Positions 45,133-53,872 of a stretch of 64,000 nucleotides of DNA are shown here, in pieces. The translations under genes were made by a program, and so were the position numbers. Within the stretch, counting starts at the first letter, position 1, and each line of letters opens with the position of its first letter. This DNA comes from Streptomyces sp. ISL-96 (lineage in GTDB: Bacteria > Actinomycetota > Actinomycetes > Streptomycetales > Streptomycetaceae), in contig NZ_JAGGPA010000006.1 in the NCBI RefSeq assembly GCF_018614035.1, positions 124,001 to 188,000 of the forward strand, in the 5' to 3' direction. The notes below the pieces were generated by a model, which had not been told where the DNA came from, ran no database searches, and saw only the letters and a program-made list of their open reading frames with translations.

Positions 45133-45232
45133 GTGTCTGTTCGCGTAAGGAACGCGTCAAACTCAAGAGGTGTGCCGGGAAGTCTGGTCGGCAATGTGCT
45201 CCATGCTGCCCACCGACCGGAGGTTCCACCCC
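45133..45232 (+). promoter_or_regulatory. Structured nhaA leader with mutually exclusive hairpins
   Basis: CGCGT-AAGGA-ACGCG (45142-45156) forms a first hairpin. GCCG (45174-45177) can pair with CGGC (45189-45192). Alternatively GGTCGG (45186-45191) can pair with CCGACC (45213-45218), which sits directly before the GGAGG ribosome-binding site (45219-45223). Bases 45189-45191 are shared, so the two foldings exclude each other. This is the architecture of a translational riboswitch or attenuator; a cation ligand would fit the gene. The class is not one I can name with certainty. Confidence 0.5.
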
Positions 45233-46672
45233 GTGACCGCGCCCCGCCCGACCGCGCCGCCCAACCCGCCCGGCCCGCCCACCCCTGCCGGCCCCCGCAA
45301 GTTCCTCGGACGGCTCTCGCTGCCCGAGCGCACCTTCGTCGCGGAGGCGCTGCGCACCGAAACCGTCGGCGGCGTACTGCTCCTCATCGCGGCGACAGCG
45401 GCGCTGATCTGGGCGAACACCGGCCTCCGCGACAGTTACGCGTCCGTACGCGACTTCCACATCGGCCCCGCCTCCCTCGGCCTCGACCTCTCCATCCAGC
45501 ACTGGGCCGCCGACGGCCTCCTCGCCGTCTTCTTCTTCGTCGCGGGCATCGAGCTCAAGCGCGAACTCGTCGCCGGCGAACTTCGCGACCCCAAGGCCGC
45601 CGCGCTCCCCGTCATCGCCGCCCTCAGCGGCATGGTGGCGCCGGCCCTCGTGTACGTCCTGGTCAACGTGACCGGGGACGGGTCACTGGACGGCTGGGCG
45701 GTCCCGACCGCCACCGACATCGCCTTCGCGCTCGCCGTCCTCGCGGTCATCGGCACCTCGCTGCCGTCCGCGCTGCGCGCCTTCCTGCTGACCCTCGCCG
45801 TCGTCGACGACCTGTTCGCGATCCTGATCATCGCCGTCTTCTTCACCAGCGACCTCGACTTCCTCGCACTCGGCGGCGCCGTCGTGGGTCTGGCCGTCTT
45901 CTGGCTGCTGCTGCGGGCGCGCGTGCGCGGCTGGTACATCTACGTACCGCTCGCCCTGGTGATCTGGGGCCTGATGTACAACAGCGGCGTCCACGCCACC
46001 ATCGCCGGTGTCGCGATGGGCCTGATGCTGCGCTGCACCCGGGACGAGGACGGCGAGGCGCACTCCCCCGGCGAGCACATCGAGCACCTCGTACGCCCGA
46101 TCTCGGCCGGAATCGCGGTGCCTCTGTTCGCGCTGTTCTCCGCCGGGGTCACCGTCTCCGGCAAGGCGGTCGGCGACGTATTCACCCGGCCCGAGACGCT
46201 CGGTGTCGTCCTCGGCCTGGTGGTCGGCAAGGCCATCGGCATCTTCGGCGGCACGTGGCTGGCGGCCCGCTTCACCAGGGCCGAGCTCAACGACGACCTC
46301 ACCTGGCCCGATGTCTTCGCCGTCGCCTCCCTGGCCGGCATCGGCTTCACCGTCTCGCTGCTCATCGGCGAACTGGCCTTCACCGGGGACGCCGAGCTGA
46401 CCGACCAGGTCAAGGCGGCCGTACTCATCGGGTCGCTGATCGCCGCCGTACTTTCCGGGATTCTGCTCAAGCTGCGGGTACGCAAGTACCGCGCGATGGT
46501 CGAGGACGAGGAGCGCGACGAGGACCAGGACGGCATTCCGGACGTCTACGAGCTCGACCAGCCCGAGTACCACCTGCGGATGGCCGCGATCTACGAGAAG
46601 AAGGCCGCGGAGCACCGCAAGCTGGCGGAACTCGCGGGGGCTTCCAGCGGCAAGGACGACAGTCCGGCATGA
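45233..46672 (+). CDS. nhaA: Na+/H+ antiporter NhaA
   Basis: This 479-residue antiporter exchanges external protons for internal sodium. The ion-binding aspartate pair is seen in LAVVDDLFAILI, and TDIAFALAV and GIELKRELVAGELRD are hallmark NhaA segments. About twelve membrane helices are readable, followed by a charged cytoplasmic tail with an Asp/Glu-rich EDEERDEDQDG stretch and a conserved end (KAAEHRKLAELAG). GTG at 45233 is chosen because GGAGG lies nine bases before it; the open frame extends 21 codons further. A structured leader precedes it. Confidence 0.95.
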   Translation: MTAPRPTAPPNPPGPPTPAGPRKFLGRLSLPERTFVAEALRTETVGGVLLLIAATAALIWANTGLRDSYASVRDFHIGPASLGLDLSIQHWAADGLLAVFFFVAGIELKRELVAGELRDPKAAALPVIAALSGMVAPALVYVLVNVTGDGSLDGWAVPTATDIAFALAVLAVIGTSLPSALRAFLLTLAVVDDLFAILIIAVFFTSDLDFLALGGAVVGLAVFWLLLRARVRGWYIYVPLALVIWGLMYNSGVHATIAGVAMGLMLRCTRDEDGEAHSPGEHIEHLVRPISAGIAVPLFALFSAGVTVSGKAVGDVFTRPETLGVVLGLVVGKAIGIFGGTWLAARFTRAELNDDLTWPDVFAVASLAGIGFTVSLLIGELAFTGDAELTDQVKAAVLIGSLIAAVLSGILLKLRVRKYRAMVEDEERDEDQDGIPDVYELDQPEYHLRMAAIYEKKAAEHRKLAELAGASSGKDDSPA

Positions 46673-46731
46673 TTCGACATCAGATGCAGACGCAGCACGC
46701 AGCAGACGTAGCACTGAAGAGGGAGAGAGCC

Positions 46732-47196
46732 ATGAGCGACCCCGCCCGCACGGCGACAGCCGACAGCGTCGACCGCAGCCTCGGCCAGTTGGTCGCATCA
46801 GCGACCGCCGAGATGTCCGCACTCGTGCACGACGAGATCGCGCTGGCCAAGGCCGAGCTGCGGCAGGACGCCAAGCGCGTCGGCATGGGCGGTACGGCCA
46901 TCGGTGTCGCCGGGGTGTTCGCGCTCTTCTCGCTGCCGGTGCTGAGCTTCGCCGCGGCGTACGGCATCCACAACCTGGGACTCGGCCTCGCCTGGTCCTT
47001 CCTGATCGTCGGCGGAGCGTTTCTGCTGCTGGCGGGCCTGCTGGCGCTGATCGCCGTCTCGAAGTTCAAGAAGGTCAAGCCGCCGGAGAAGAGCATCGCC
47101 TCGGCCAAGCAGACGGCAGCCGTACTCCAGGGCGTCAAGCCTCATCCGCGCCAGGTCGGTGACAAGGCGGTGGCTGTGGCACGCTCGTCCACATGA
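46732..47196 (+). CDS. Holin-X-like (Phage_holin_3_6) membrane protein
   Basis: This 154-residue protein has an amphipathic N-terminal helix (SLGQLVASATAEMSALVHDEIALAKAEL, about 13-40), two membrane helices (about 52-75 and 84-108) and a cytoplasmic Lys-rich tail. This is the actinobacterial holin-X superfamily layout, which is common on chromosomes and does not indicate a prophage. ATG at 46732 has GAGGGAGAG upstream. It follows nhaA by 59 bases and overlaps the hydrolase start (ATGA), so the three probably share a transcript. Function unknown. Confidence 0.85.
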   Translation: MSDPARTATADSVDRSLGQLVASATAEMSALVHDEIALAKAELRQDAKRVGMGGTAIGVAGVFALFSLPVLSFAAAYGIHNLGLGLAWSFLIVGGAFLLLAGLLALIAVSKFKKVKPPEKSIASAKQTAAVLQGVKPHPRQVGDKAVAVARSST

Positions 47197-48191
47197 CCGT
47201 CCCAGATTCCGGCTCCGGCGCGACCGCCCCTGCTCCCGCCTCTGCTCCAGCCCCTGCTCCCGCTCCGGCTCCGGCTCTCGCTTCCACTTCTGTCGTACGC
47301 CCCGACGGTCCGTGGACCCACCGCGATGTCGCGGCCAACGGCGCCCGCTTCCACATCGCGGAAGTCGGGGACGGGCCGCTCGTGCTGCTGCTGCACGGTT
47401 TCCCGCAGTTCTGGTGGACGTGGCGGCACCAGATGACCGCGCTCGCCGACGCCGGGTTCCGGGCCGTCGCGATGGACCTGCGGGGCGTGGGCGGCAGCGA
47501 CCGTACGCCGCGGGGTTACGACCCGGCGAACCTCGCGCTCGACATCACCGGCGTGGTGCGCTCGCTCGGCGAGCCGGACGCGGCGCTCGTCGGGCACGAC
47601 CTGGGCGGGTACCTGGCGTGGACGGCGGCCGTGATGCGGCCCAAGCTGGTGCGTCGGCTCGTGGTCTCGTCGATGCCGCATCCGCGGCGCTGGCGCTCGG
47701 CGATGCTCTCCGACCTGTCGCAGACGCGGGCCGGATCGTACGTCTGGGGCTTCCAGCGGCCGTGGCTGCCCGAGCGTCAGCTGATGGCGGACGACGCGGC
47801 GTTGGTGGGCCGCCTGGTCCGGGAATGGTCGGGGCCGCGGCTGCCGGACGACGAGGACGTCGACGTATACCGGCGGGCGATGTCGATTCCGTCGACGGCG
47901 CACTGCTCGATCGAGCCGTACCGGTGGATGGTGCGGTCGATGGCGCGGCCGGACGGCATCCAGTTCAACCGGCGGATGAAGCGGCCGGTACGGGTGCCGA
48001 CACTGCATCTGCACGGATCGCTGGACCCGGTGATGCGTACGCGCAGCGCGGCGGGTTCCGGCGAGTACGTCGAAGCGCCGTACCGGTGGCGGCTGTTCGA
48101 CGGTCTCGGACACTTCCCGCACGAGGAGGACCCGGTGGCGTTCTCGACCGAGCTGGTCAACTGGCTGAAGGATCCCGAGCCCGACCGCTGA
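47193..48191 (+). CDS. Epoxide-hydrolase-like alpha/beta hydrolase
   Basis: The 332-residue protein begins with a disordered Ala-Pro repeat (residues ~11-30). The alpha/beta hydrolase core follows: oxyanion segment HGFPQFWWTW (68-77), nucleophile elbow GHDLGG with Asp136, and late LGHFPHEE supplying the catalytic His. An aspartate nucleophile and the HGFP motif point to an epoxide hydrolase or haloalkane dehalogenase rather than an esterase. It is translationally coupled to the upstream holin-like gene. The substrate is unknown. Confidence 0.9.
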   Translation: MTVPDSGSGATAPAPASAPAPAPAPAPALASTSVVRPDGPWTHRDVAANGARFHIAEVGDGPLVLLLHGFPQFWWTWRHQMTALADAGFRAVAMDLRGVGGSDRTPRGYDPANLALDITGVVRSLGEPDAALVGHDLGGYLAWTAAVMRPKLVRRLVVSSMPHPRRWRSAMLSDLSQTRAGSYVWGFQRPWLPERQLMADDAALVGRLVREWSGPRLPDDEDVDVYRRAMSIPSTAHCSIEPYRWMVRSMARPDGIQFNRRMKRPVRVPTLHLHGSLDPVMRTRSAAGSGEYVEAPYRWRLFDGLGHFPHEEDPVAFSTELVNWLKDPEPDR

Positions 48192-48307
48192 CCGAGCGCC
48201 GAGCATTCTGAACGCTTGTCCGACGAACGGCCAATTGCCTGACGCATAGGCCAATTGGCTGCCCCCGACGCGATTACGGACCTTGAGGCACGGGCAAACG
48301 TCGGGGT

Positions 48308-48496
48308 ATGGGCTGGACGCACGACTACGGTGACGCAGCACGCAACCGCCGCTCGGCCACAGCGCTGAGCACCCACGAAGGGGGCGGTCCGCAGGATCAG
48401 GGCCACGGCCCGCCTTCCCGCGCGATCGGGATCCCACACATCCTCCGCCGCCGGGCCCGCTGGGTCTCGGCGCGGCTGCGTCACCCTCGCGACTGA
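48308..48496 (+). CDS. Possible small basic protein
   Basis: A 62-codon frame starting MGWTHDYG has high third-position G+C, like real genes here, and a basic Arg-rich C-terminal half (RRRARWVSARLRHPRD). A short GGGG precedes the ATG. It overlaps the end of the GH4 gene on the other strand by 16 bases. No family is recognised; it may or may not be translated. Confidence 0.4.
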   Translation: MGWTHDYGDAARNRRSATALSTHEGGGPQDQGHGPPSRAIGIPHILRRRARWVSARLRHPRD

Positions 48497-49878
48497 AGCC
48501 GGCTGCCTTCTGACCTGAGGTAACCGAGTCCGGGGTGCACACTCCGGTAGCCGTCGAGCAGCTTCCGTGCCACCCCGACCGAGTCGACGAGCGGGTGCAG
48601 GGCGAAGGCCTTCACCGCTGCCCGCGCCGACCCGCTCTCCCCCGCTTCCAGTACGCACCGTTCCACCGCCTTGACCGCGGCCACCAGGCCCGCCTCGTGG
48701 CCGGTCAGCGGTGATACGGCGAGGGGGCAGGCGCCGGTCGCGTCGACCAGGCACGGAACCTCGATGACGGCTGCCTCGTCGAGCAGCGACAGGGTGCTCC
48801 GGTTGCGGACGTTGAGGATGAGCGTGGCGCGTTCGTCGCGGGCGATGGCCCGCATCAGGGCGAGCGCGACGTACTCGTAGCCGCCGGACTCCAGGTCGTC
48901 GGCGGCGCGCTCACCCGCGCCCGCCGCCTCCCGGTTCGCCGCCATGTACGTGGCTTCGCGCTCGGCGCGGGTACGGTCCCACGCCGCCAGGGCGCCGGAG
49001 GGCGGCGACCCGGGCGCACGGTCCGCCATGTCGTCGTAGAAGCGCGCCTGCTGGTCGCGGAGGAAGGCGCCGCGGGTCTGCTTCGCCTCGCGGTAGGCGG
49101 CGACCGTCTCGCGGTTGAAGTAGTAGTAGTGCAGGTATTCGTTGGGTACGGAGCCGAGCGAGCGCAGCCACTCGGCGCCGAAGAGCCTGCCCTCCTCGAA
49201 GGAGGTCAGCGCGCTCTCGTCGTCGAACAGGGCCGGGAGCAGGTCCCGGCCGGGGGCATCTTCGGCGTACACCCCACGGAGCCAGCCGAGATGGTTGAGG
49301 CCCACGTAGTCGAGCCGCGCCCGCCTCGGGTCGGCGACGCCCAGTACGCCGGCGACGCGGCGGCCGAGGCCCACGGGTGAGTCGCAGATGCCGATGACGC
49401 GGTCGCCGAGGTGGCGGGACATGGCCTCGGCGACCAGGCCGGCCGGGTTGGTGAAGTTGATGACCCAGGCGTCGGGGGCGAGCCGCGCCACGCGCCGCGC
49501 GATGTCGAGGGCCACCGGGACCGTACGCAGTCCGTACGCGATGCCGCCCGCGCCGACCGTCTCCTGGCCCAGGACGCCTTCGGCGAGGGCGACGCGCTCG
49601 TCGGCGGCCCTGCCTTCCAGGCCGCCGACCCGGATGGCGGAGAAGACGAAGTCGGCGCCGCGCAGGGCCTCGTCGAGGTCGGTGGTGGCGGACACCGATG
49701 GCGCGTCCGTTACGCCGTCGGCCTGGTCGGCCAGGACGCGGCCGATGGCGGTCAGGCGGGCCGGCTCCACGTCGTGGAGCGTGACGTGGGTGACACGGCC
49801 CTCGGCGCGGTCGCGCAGGAGCGCGGCGTACACGAGGGGGACGCGGAAACCCCCGCCGCCGAGGATCGTCAGACGCAT
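48481..49878 (-). CDS. Glycoside hydrolase family 4 (6-phospho-beta-glucosidase-like)
   Basis: This 465-residue GH4 enzyme uses NAD and a divalent metal to cleave (phospho)glycosides by a redox elimination route. The NAD fold starts LTILGGGGFRVP (3-14). NFTNPAG (141-147) and the metal ligands Cys165 (GICDSPVG) and His196 (GLNHLGW) are intact. The family covers 6-phospho-beta-glucosidases and related enzymes, so the exact sugar is uncertain. No PTS or sugar transporter gene lies near. It is a stand-alone gene, starting 44 bases downstream of the protease gene. Confidence 0.9.
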   Translation of the reverse strand: MRLTILGGGGFRVPLVYAALLRDRAEGRVTHVTLHDVEPARLTAIGRVLADQADGVTDAPSVSATTDLDEALRGADFVFSAIRVGGLEGRAADERVALAEGVLGQETVGAGGIAYGLRTVPVALDIARRVARLAPDAWVINFTNPAGLVAEAMSRHLGDRVIGICDSPVGLGRRVAGVLGVADPRRARLDYVGLNHLGWLRGVYAEDAPGRDLLPALFDDESALTSFEEGRLFGAEWLRSLGSVPNEYLHYYYFNRETVAAYREAKQTRGAFLRDQQARFYDDMADRAPGSPPSGALAAWDRTRAEREATYMAANREAAGAGERAADDLESGGYEYVALALMRAIARDERATLILNVRNRSTLSLLDEAAVIEVPCLVDATGACPLAVSPLTGHEAGLVAAVKAVERCVLEAGESGSARAAVKAFALHPLVDSVGVARKLLDGYRSVHPGLGYLRSEGSRLQSRG

Positions 49879-49922
49879 GTGATGGTGAACCGGCCTCTCG
49901 GAATCGTCAGAGCCTCAGAGCG

Positions 49923-51122
49923 TCAGAGCGCGCATCCCTCGCTGTCGACCTGCTGGTTGGCCACGCGGCCGAGGCGGATGTCCTCGCGGACCTCGTCGGC
50001 CGTCAGGGCGTATCCCGTGTCGGCGTCGTCGAGGGACTTGGCGAAGACGACGCCGTAGACCTTGCCGTCGGGCGTCAGCAGCGGGCCGCCCGAGTTGCCC
50101 TGACGGACGGTCGCGAAGAGCGAGTAGACATCGCGCTGAACCGTGCCGCGGTGGTAGATGTCGGGGCCGTTGGCGTTGATGCGGCCGCGGACGCGGGCGG
50201 AGCGGACGTCGTACGCGCCGTTCTCCGGGAAGCCCGCGATGATCGCGTCGTCGCCGCTGCGGGCGTCGGTGTCCGTGAACCGGAGGGCCGGGGCGTCGAG
50301 GTTCGGGACGTCCAGTACGGCGATGTCGCGCTCCCAGTCGTAGAGCACCACTGTGGCGTCGTACCGCCGGCCCTCACCGCCTATCTGCACGGTCGGCTCG
50401 TCCACGCCGCCGACGACATGCGCGTTGGTCATGACGCGGCGCTTGTCGAAGACGAAGCCGGTGCCTTCGAGGACCTTGCCGCAGCTCTGCGCCGTACCGA
50501 CGACCTTGACGATGGACTGCTTGGCGCGGGCGGCGACGGGGCTGCCGACGAGTGCCGGGTCCGGGGCCTGGACCTCGGTGATCGGCTCGTTGGAGAAGGG
50601 GCTGAAGACCTGCGGGAAACCGTTCTGCGCGAGGACGGAGCTGAAGTCCGCGAACCACATGCTCGCCTGCTCGGGCATCACGCGCGAGACGCCGTGGAGC
50701 ACCTTTGAGTTACGGACCTCCTTGCCCAGCGTGGGCAGCGAGGTGCCGGCGAGCGCGGAGCCGATCAGCCAGGCGACCAGGAGCATCGCGACGACGTTGA
50801 CCAGCGCGCCGCCCGAGGCGTCCAGGACGCGCGCGGGTGACCAGGTGATGTATCTGCGGAGCTTGTTGCCGAGGTGGGTGGTGAAGGCCTGACCCACGGA
50901 GGCACACACGATCACGACGATGACCGCGACGACGGCGGCCGTCGAACTGACTTCCGATCCGTCGGTCAGCTGGTCCCACAGGAACGGCAGCAGATAAACC
51001 GCGACGAGGCCACCGCCGAGGAAGCCGATCACCGACAGAATGCCGACGACGAATCCCTGTCGGTACCCGACGATCGCGAACCACACCGCCGCGACCAGCA
51101 ACAAGATGTCCAGGACGTTCAC
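49923..51122 (-). CDS. marP: MarP-like membrane-anchored serine protease
   Basis: This 399-residue protein has four N-terminal membrane helices of the CvpA/colicin-V type (about 4-120) and a periplasmic trypsin-like domain. The catalytic triad is His235 (TNAHVV), Asp266 (ERDIAVL) and Ser344 (GNSGGP). Cys214 and Cys397 are placed to form the disulfide known in Mycobacterium MarP, an acid-resistance protease. Residue numbers are nearly identical to the mycobacterial enzyme. It is part of a minus-strand run with the NUDIX gene (12 bases apart) and nth. Confidence 0.92.
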   Translation of the reverse strand: MNVLDILLLVAAVWFAIVGYRQGFVVGILSVIGFLGGGLVAVYLLPFLWDQLTDGSEVSSTAAVVAVIVVIVCASVGQAFTTHLGNKLRRYITWSPARVLDASGGALVNVVAMLLVAWLIGSALAGTSLPTLGKEVRNSKVLHGVSRVMPEQASMWFADFSSVLAQNGFPQVFSPFSNEPITEVQAPDPALVGSPVAARAKQSIVKVVGTAQSCGKVLEGTGFVFDKRRVMTNAHVVGGVDEPTVQIGGEGRRYDATVVLYDWERDIAVLDVPNLDAPALRFTDTDARSGDDAIIAGFPENGAYDVRSARVRGRINANGPDIYHRGTVQRDVYSLFATVRQGNSGGPLLTPDGKVYGVVFAKSLDDADTGYALTADEVREDIRLGRVANQQVDSEGCAL

Positions 51123-51134
51123 GTGGCCACCCTG

Positions 51135-51884
51135 TCACGCGTGCCAGTCGAGCGGGACCTGCCGGGAGCGGTCCCAGGGCCGCTCCCATCCTGCGTAGTG
51201 AAGAATCTTGTCGATCACACCCGCCGTGAAACCCCAGACCAGAGCGGGTCCCACCAGGAATGCCGGGCCGCTGTGACCGCGCGGGTGCACGCTCGTCACG
51301 CGGTTGGCCGGATCCGTGAGATCCGCCACGGGGATCGTGAAGACGCTCGCCGTCTCGGCCGAATCGACGACGCCGACGGGGCTCGGCTCGCGCCACCAGC
51401 CGAGGACGGGCGTCACGACGAAGTTGCTGACGGGGATGTAGAGGCGGGGCAGTACGCCGAAGACCTGGACGCCGGAGGGATCGAGTCCGGTTTCTTCCTC
51501 GGCCTCGCGGAGCGCGGCGCGCAGCGGGCCCGTCGTCTCGGGATCCCCGTCGGCGGGGTCGAGGGCGCCGCCGGGGAAGCTCAGCTGCCCCGCGTGCGAG
51601 CGGAGGCTGCCCGCACGCTCCATGAGCAGCAGCTCAGGACCGTTCTCGCCCTCGCCGAACAGGATCAGTACGGCCGACTGGCGCCCGGCGCCGCTCTCCG
51701 GCGGCAGAAAGCGGCTGAGCTGCTCGGGGCGTACGGACCGGGCGACGTCGGCCACCGGATCGAGCCAGCCGGGCAGCCCGCGGCTCGTCACGGCGACTTC
51801 GGCCGGACCGGCCGCCTCCGCGGTCCCGGCCGTCCCGGCGACCCCGGCCGCCCGGCCGTCGTATGTCTCGCTCCCACGCGTCAT
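51135..51884 (-). CDS. NUDIX hydrolase, coenzyme A pyrophosphatase type
   Basis: This 249-residue enzyme has the CoA-diphosphatase signature LLMERAGSLRSHAGQLSFPGG before the Nudix box, whose REAEEETG core lies at residues 126-133. It probably cleaves CoA or acyl-CoA to 4'-phosphopantetheine and 3',5'-ADP. The first ~35 residues are an Ala/Gly-rich non-conserved leader. ATG at 51884 has GGGGG upstream; the frame is open to 51941. It lies between nth and marP on the same strand. Confidence 0.9.
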   Translation of the reverse strand: MTRGSETYDGRAAGVAGTAGTAEAAGPAEVAVTSRGLPGWLDPVADVARSVRPEQLSRFLPPESGAGRQSAVLILFGEGENGPELLLMERAGSLRSHAGQLSFPGGALDPADGDPETTGPLRAALREAEEETGLDPSGVQVFGVLPRLYIPVSNFVVTPVLGWWREPSPVGVVDSAETASVFTIPVADLTDPANRVTSVHPRGHSGPAFLVGPALVWGFTAGVIDKILHYAGWERPWDRSRQVPLDWHA

Positions 51885-51951
51885 TGGCACCCCCGTCGTC
51901 ACAACGCCCGAACCGGGCCCGTTCGTTCCGCGCGACCGCACGCCGTCCCCG

Positions 51952-52830
51952 TCACTCGGCGGCTCCCAGCGGCGGCGCCGGCGCTCCGGGATAGCCGGGC
52001 GGGGGCTTCAGCCGCTGTCCCGGGTAGCCCCCCATCTCGTATTTGAGGAGCTTCTTCGCCTTCTCCGGGTCCGTCTCGCCCTCGCCGTAGGACGGGCACA
52101 GATGCGCGATCGGACAGGCGCCGCAGGCCGGCTTGCGGGAGTGGCAGACGCGGCGGCCGTGGAAGATGATCCGGTGCGAGAGCATCGTCCACTCGGTCTT
52201 CGGGAAGATCGCGGCGATGTCGGCCTCGATCTTCTCCGGGTCCTCGCTGTCGGTCCACTTCCAGCGACGTACGAGCCGCCCGAAGTGGGTGTCGACGGTG
52301 AGCCCGGCGACACCGAAGGCATTGCCCAGCACCACGTTGGCGGTCTTGCGGCCGACGCCCGGCAGCGTGACGAGGTCCTTCAGGCGGCCCGGAACCTCGC
52401 CGCCGAAGTTGTCCCTGAGAGCGGCGGACAGCCCGATCAGCGAGCGGGCCTTCGCACGGAAGAAGCCCGTCGGCCGGATCAGCTGCTCCAGCTCCTCGGG
52501 GTCGGCTGCCGCCATGTCCTCCGGCGTCGGGTACTTGGCGAAGAGGGCGGGCGTCGTCTGGTTGACCCGCAGGTCGGTGGTCTGGGCGGAGAGCACCGTG
52601 GCAACCAGCAGCTGGAAGGGATTCTCGAAGTCGAGCTCGGGATGGGCGTACGGATAGACCTCGGCCAGCTCGCGGTTGATCCGGCGGGCGCGGCGGACCA
52701 TGGCGAGGCGCGACTCGGGCTTGGCACCCTTCGCGACACTCGCCCGCTTCGGCGTTTTTCCCTCTTTTGCGGCTTTCTTTGGCTGCGTCGGAACTTGTTC
52801 GCCCACAGCGGAATTACGGCCTTCAGTCAC
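51952..52830 (-). CDS. nth: Endonuclease III (base-excision repair DNA glycosylase)
   Basis: This 292-residue bifunctional glycosylase/AP lyase removes oxidised pyrimidines. The helix-hairpin-helix [13 protein letters not shown] carries catalytic Lys162, and VDTHFGR gives Asp180. The [4Fe-4S] cluster ligands are Cys229, Cys236, Cys239 and Cys245 (C-x6-C-x2-C-x5-C). The first ~35 residues are a basic, low-complexity extension absent from E. coli Nth. GTG at 52830 is preferred for its AGGGGG site eight bases upstream; GTG 52875 would add 15 residues. It heads the nth-NUDIX-marP run, divergent from crp. Confidence 0.95.
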   Translation of the reverse strand: MTEGRNSAVGEQVPTQPKKAAKEGKTPKRASVAKGAKPESRLAMVRRARRINRELAEVYPYAHPELDFENPFQLLVATVLSAQTTDLRVNQTTPALFAKYPTPEDMAAADPEELEQLIRPTGFFRAKARSLIGLSAALRDNFGGEVPGRLKDLVTLPGVGRKTANVVLGNAFGVAGLTVDTHFGRLVRRWKWTDSEDPEKIEADIAAIFPKTEWTMLSHRIIFHGRRVCHSRKPACGACPIAHLCPSYGEGETDPEKAKKLLKYEMGGYPGQRLKPPPGYPGAPAPPLGAAE

Positions 52831-52978
52831 CTGTCCGGCCCCCTTGGGCTGCACTGTCACCGGCGTTTTGGACACCCGGCCAGCCTAAAGCCCGCCACTG
52901 ACATCCGCCCCGGTCACAGCCGATTGCCACCCCAATCGGCCCCCTGCCGCACGGTCGGGCACGCCGGTACGTCAAACT

Positions 52979-52994
52979 TGTGATTGATCGCACT
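52979..52994. promoter_or_regulatory. Candidate Crp-binding site upstream of crp
   Basis: TGTGA-TTGATC-GCACT resembles the CRP half-site arrangement TGTGA-N6-TCACA at eight of ten positions. It lies 67-82 bases before the crp start codon and could mediate autoregulation. Confidence 0.35.
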
Positions 52995-53060
52995 GTTTTA
53001 CCGTCCGGCATCATGGTGACCACGGTTCCCGTGATGAGCAGGTCGACAAGGAGAGAACTC

Positions 53061-53735
53061 GTGGACGACGTTCTGCGGCGCGCCCCGCTCTTCGCGGCGC
53101 TCGATGACGAGCAGGCCGCGGAGCTCCGCGCCTCAATGAGTGAGGTGACGCTCGCTCGCGGCGACGCCCTCTTCCACGAGGGCGACCCGGGCGACCGCCT
53201 GTACGTGGTGACGGAGGGCAAGGTGAAGCTCCACCGCACCTCCCCCGACGGCCGCGAGAACATGCTGGCCGTACTCGGCCCCGGCGAGCTGATCGGTGAG
53301 CTGTCGCTCTTCGACCCGGGCCCGCGCACCGCGACCGCAACCGCCCTGACGGAGGTCAAGCTGCTCGGCCTCGGCCACGGCGACCTCCAGCCCTGGCTGA
53401 ACGTCCGCCCGGAGGTGGCCACGGCCCTCCTCCGTGCCGTCGCCCGCCGGCTGCGCAAGACCAACGACCAGATGTCCGACCTGGTCTTCTCCGACGTGCC
53501 GGGGCGTGTCGCCCGCGCGCTCCTCGACCTGTCGCGCCGCTTCGGTGTGCAGTCCGAGGAGGGCATCCACGTCGTGCACGATCTGACGCAGGAAGAGCTG
53601 GCCCAGCTGGTCGGCGCGTCCCGCGAGACGGTCAACAAGGCCCTCGCGGACTTCGCGGGCCGCGGCTGGCTGCGCCTGGAGGCGCGGGCCGTGATCCTGC
53701 TGGACGTGGAGCGCCTGGCGAAGCGCTCGCGCTAG
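53061..53735 (+). CDS. crp: cAMP receptor protein Crp
   Basis: This 224-residue regulator controls germination, growth and antibiotic synthesis in Streptomyces. The cyclic-nucleotide-binding domain (about 10-115) includes FHEGDPGDRLYVV and GELIGELSLFD...RTATATA, which hold the cAMP phosphate site. The winged helix carries LTQEELAQLVGASRETVNK (about 167-185). GTG at 53061 is chosen because AAGGAGAG precedes it and it gives exactly the 224-residue length of S. coelicolor Crp; the frame extends 27 codons upstream. A very strong terminator follows. Confidence 0.97.
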   Translation: MDDVLRRAPLFAALDDEQAAELRASMSEVTLARGDALFHEGDPGDRLYVVTEGKVKLHRTSPDGRENMLAVLGPGELIGELSLFDPGPRTATATALTEVKLLGLGHGDLQPWLNVRPEVATALLRAVARRLRKTNDQMSDLVFSDVPGRVARALLDLSRRFGVQSEEGIHVVHDLTQEELAQLVGASRETVNKALADFAGRGWLRLEARAVILLDVERLAKRSR

Positions 53736-53749
53736 TACGAGCCTGTACG

Positions 53750-53792
53750 ACGCCGGAAGGGCCGCCCCTGGTGGGGGCGGCCCTTCCGGCGT
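53750..53792 (+). terminator. Long terminator after crp
   Basis: ACGCCGGAAGGGCCGCCCC and its exact complement GGGGCGGCCCTTCCGGCGT form a 19-bp perfect stem with a 5-base loop, 14 bases after the crp stop. Confidence 0.92.
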
Positions 53793-53872
53793 TCCGGGCC
53801 TCACTGTCAGTGCCGGCGGCTACGCTGCGAACACGTCCAGTGACCGGTGTTGCTGACAGCGAGGAGGCAGCT

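Noticed and set aside
46732-47196. Prophage interpretation of the holin-X-like gene
   Set aside because: Holin-X-like proteins are common chromosomal membrane proteins in actinobacteria. No phage structural or lysis genes lie around it.
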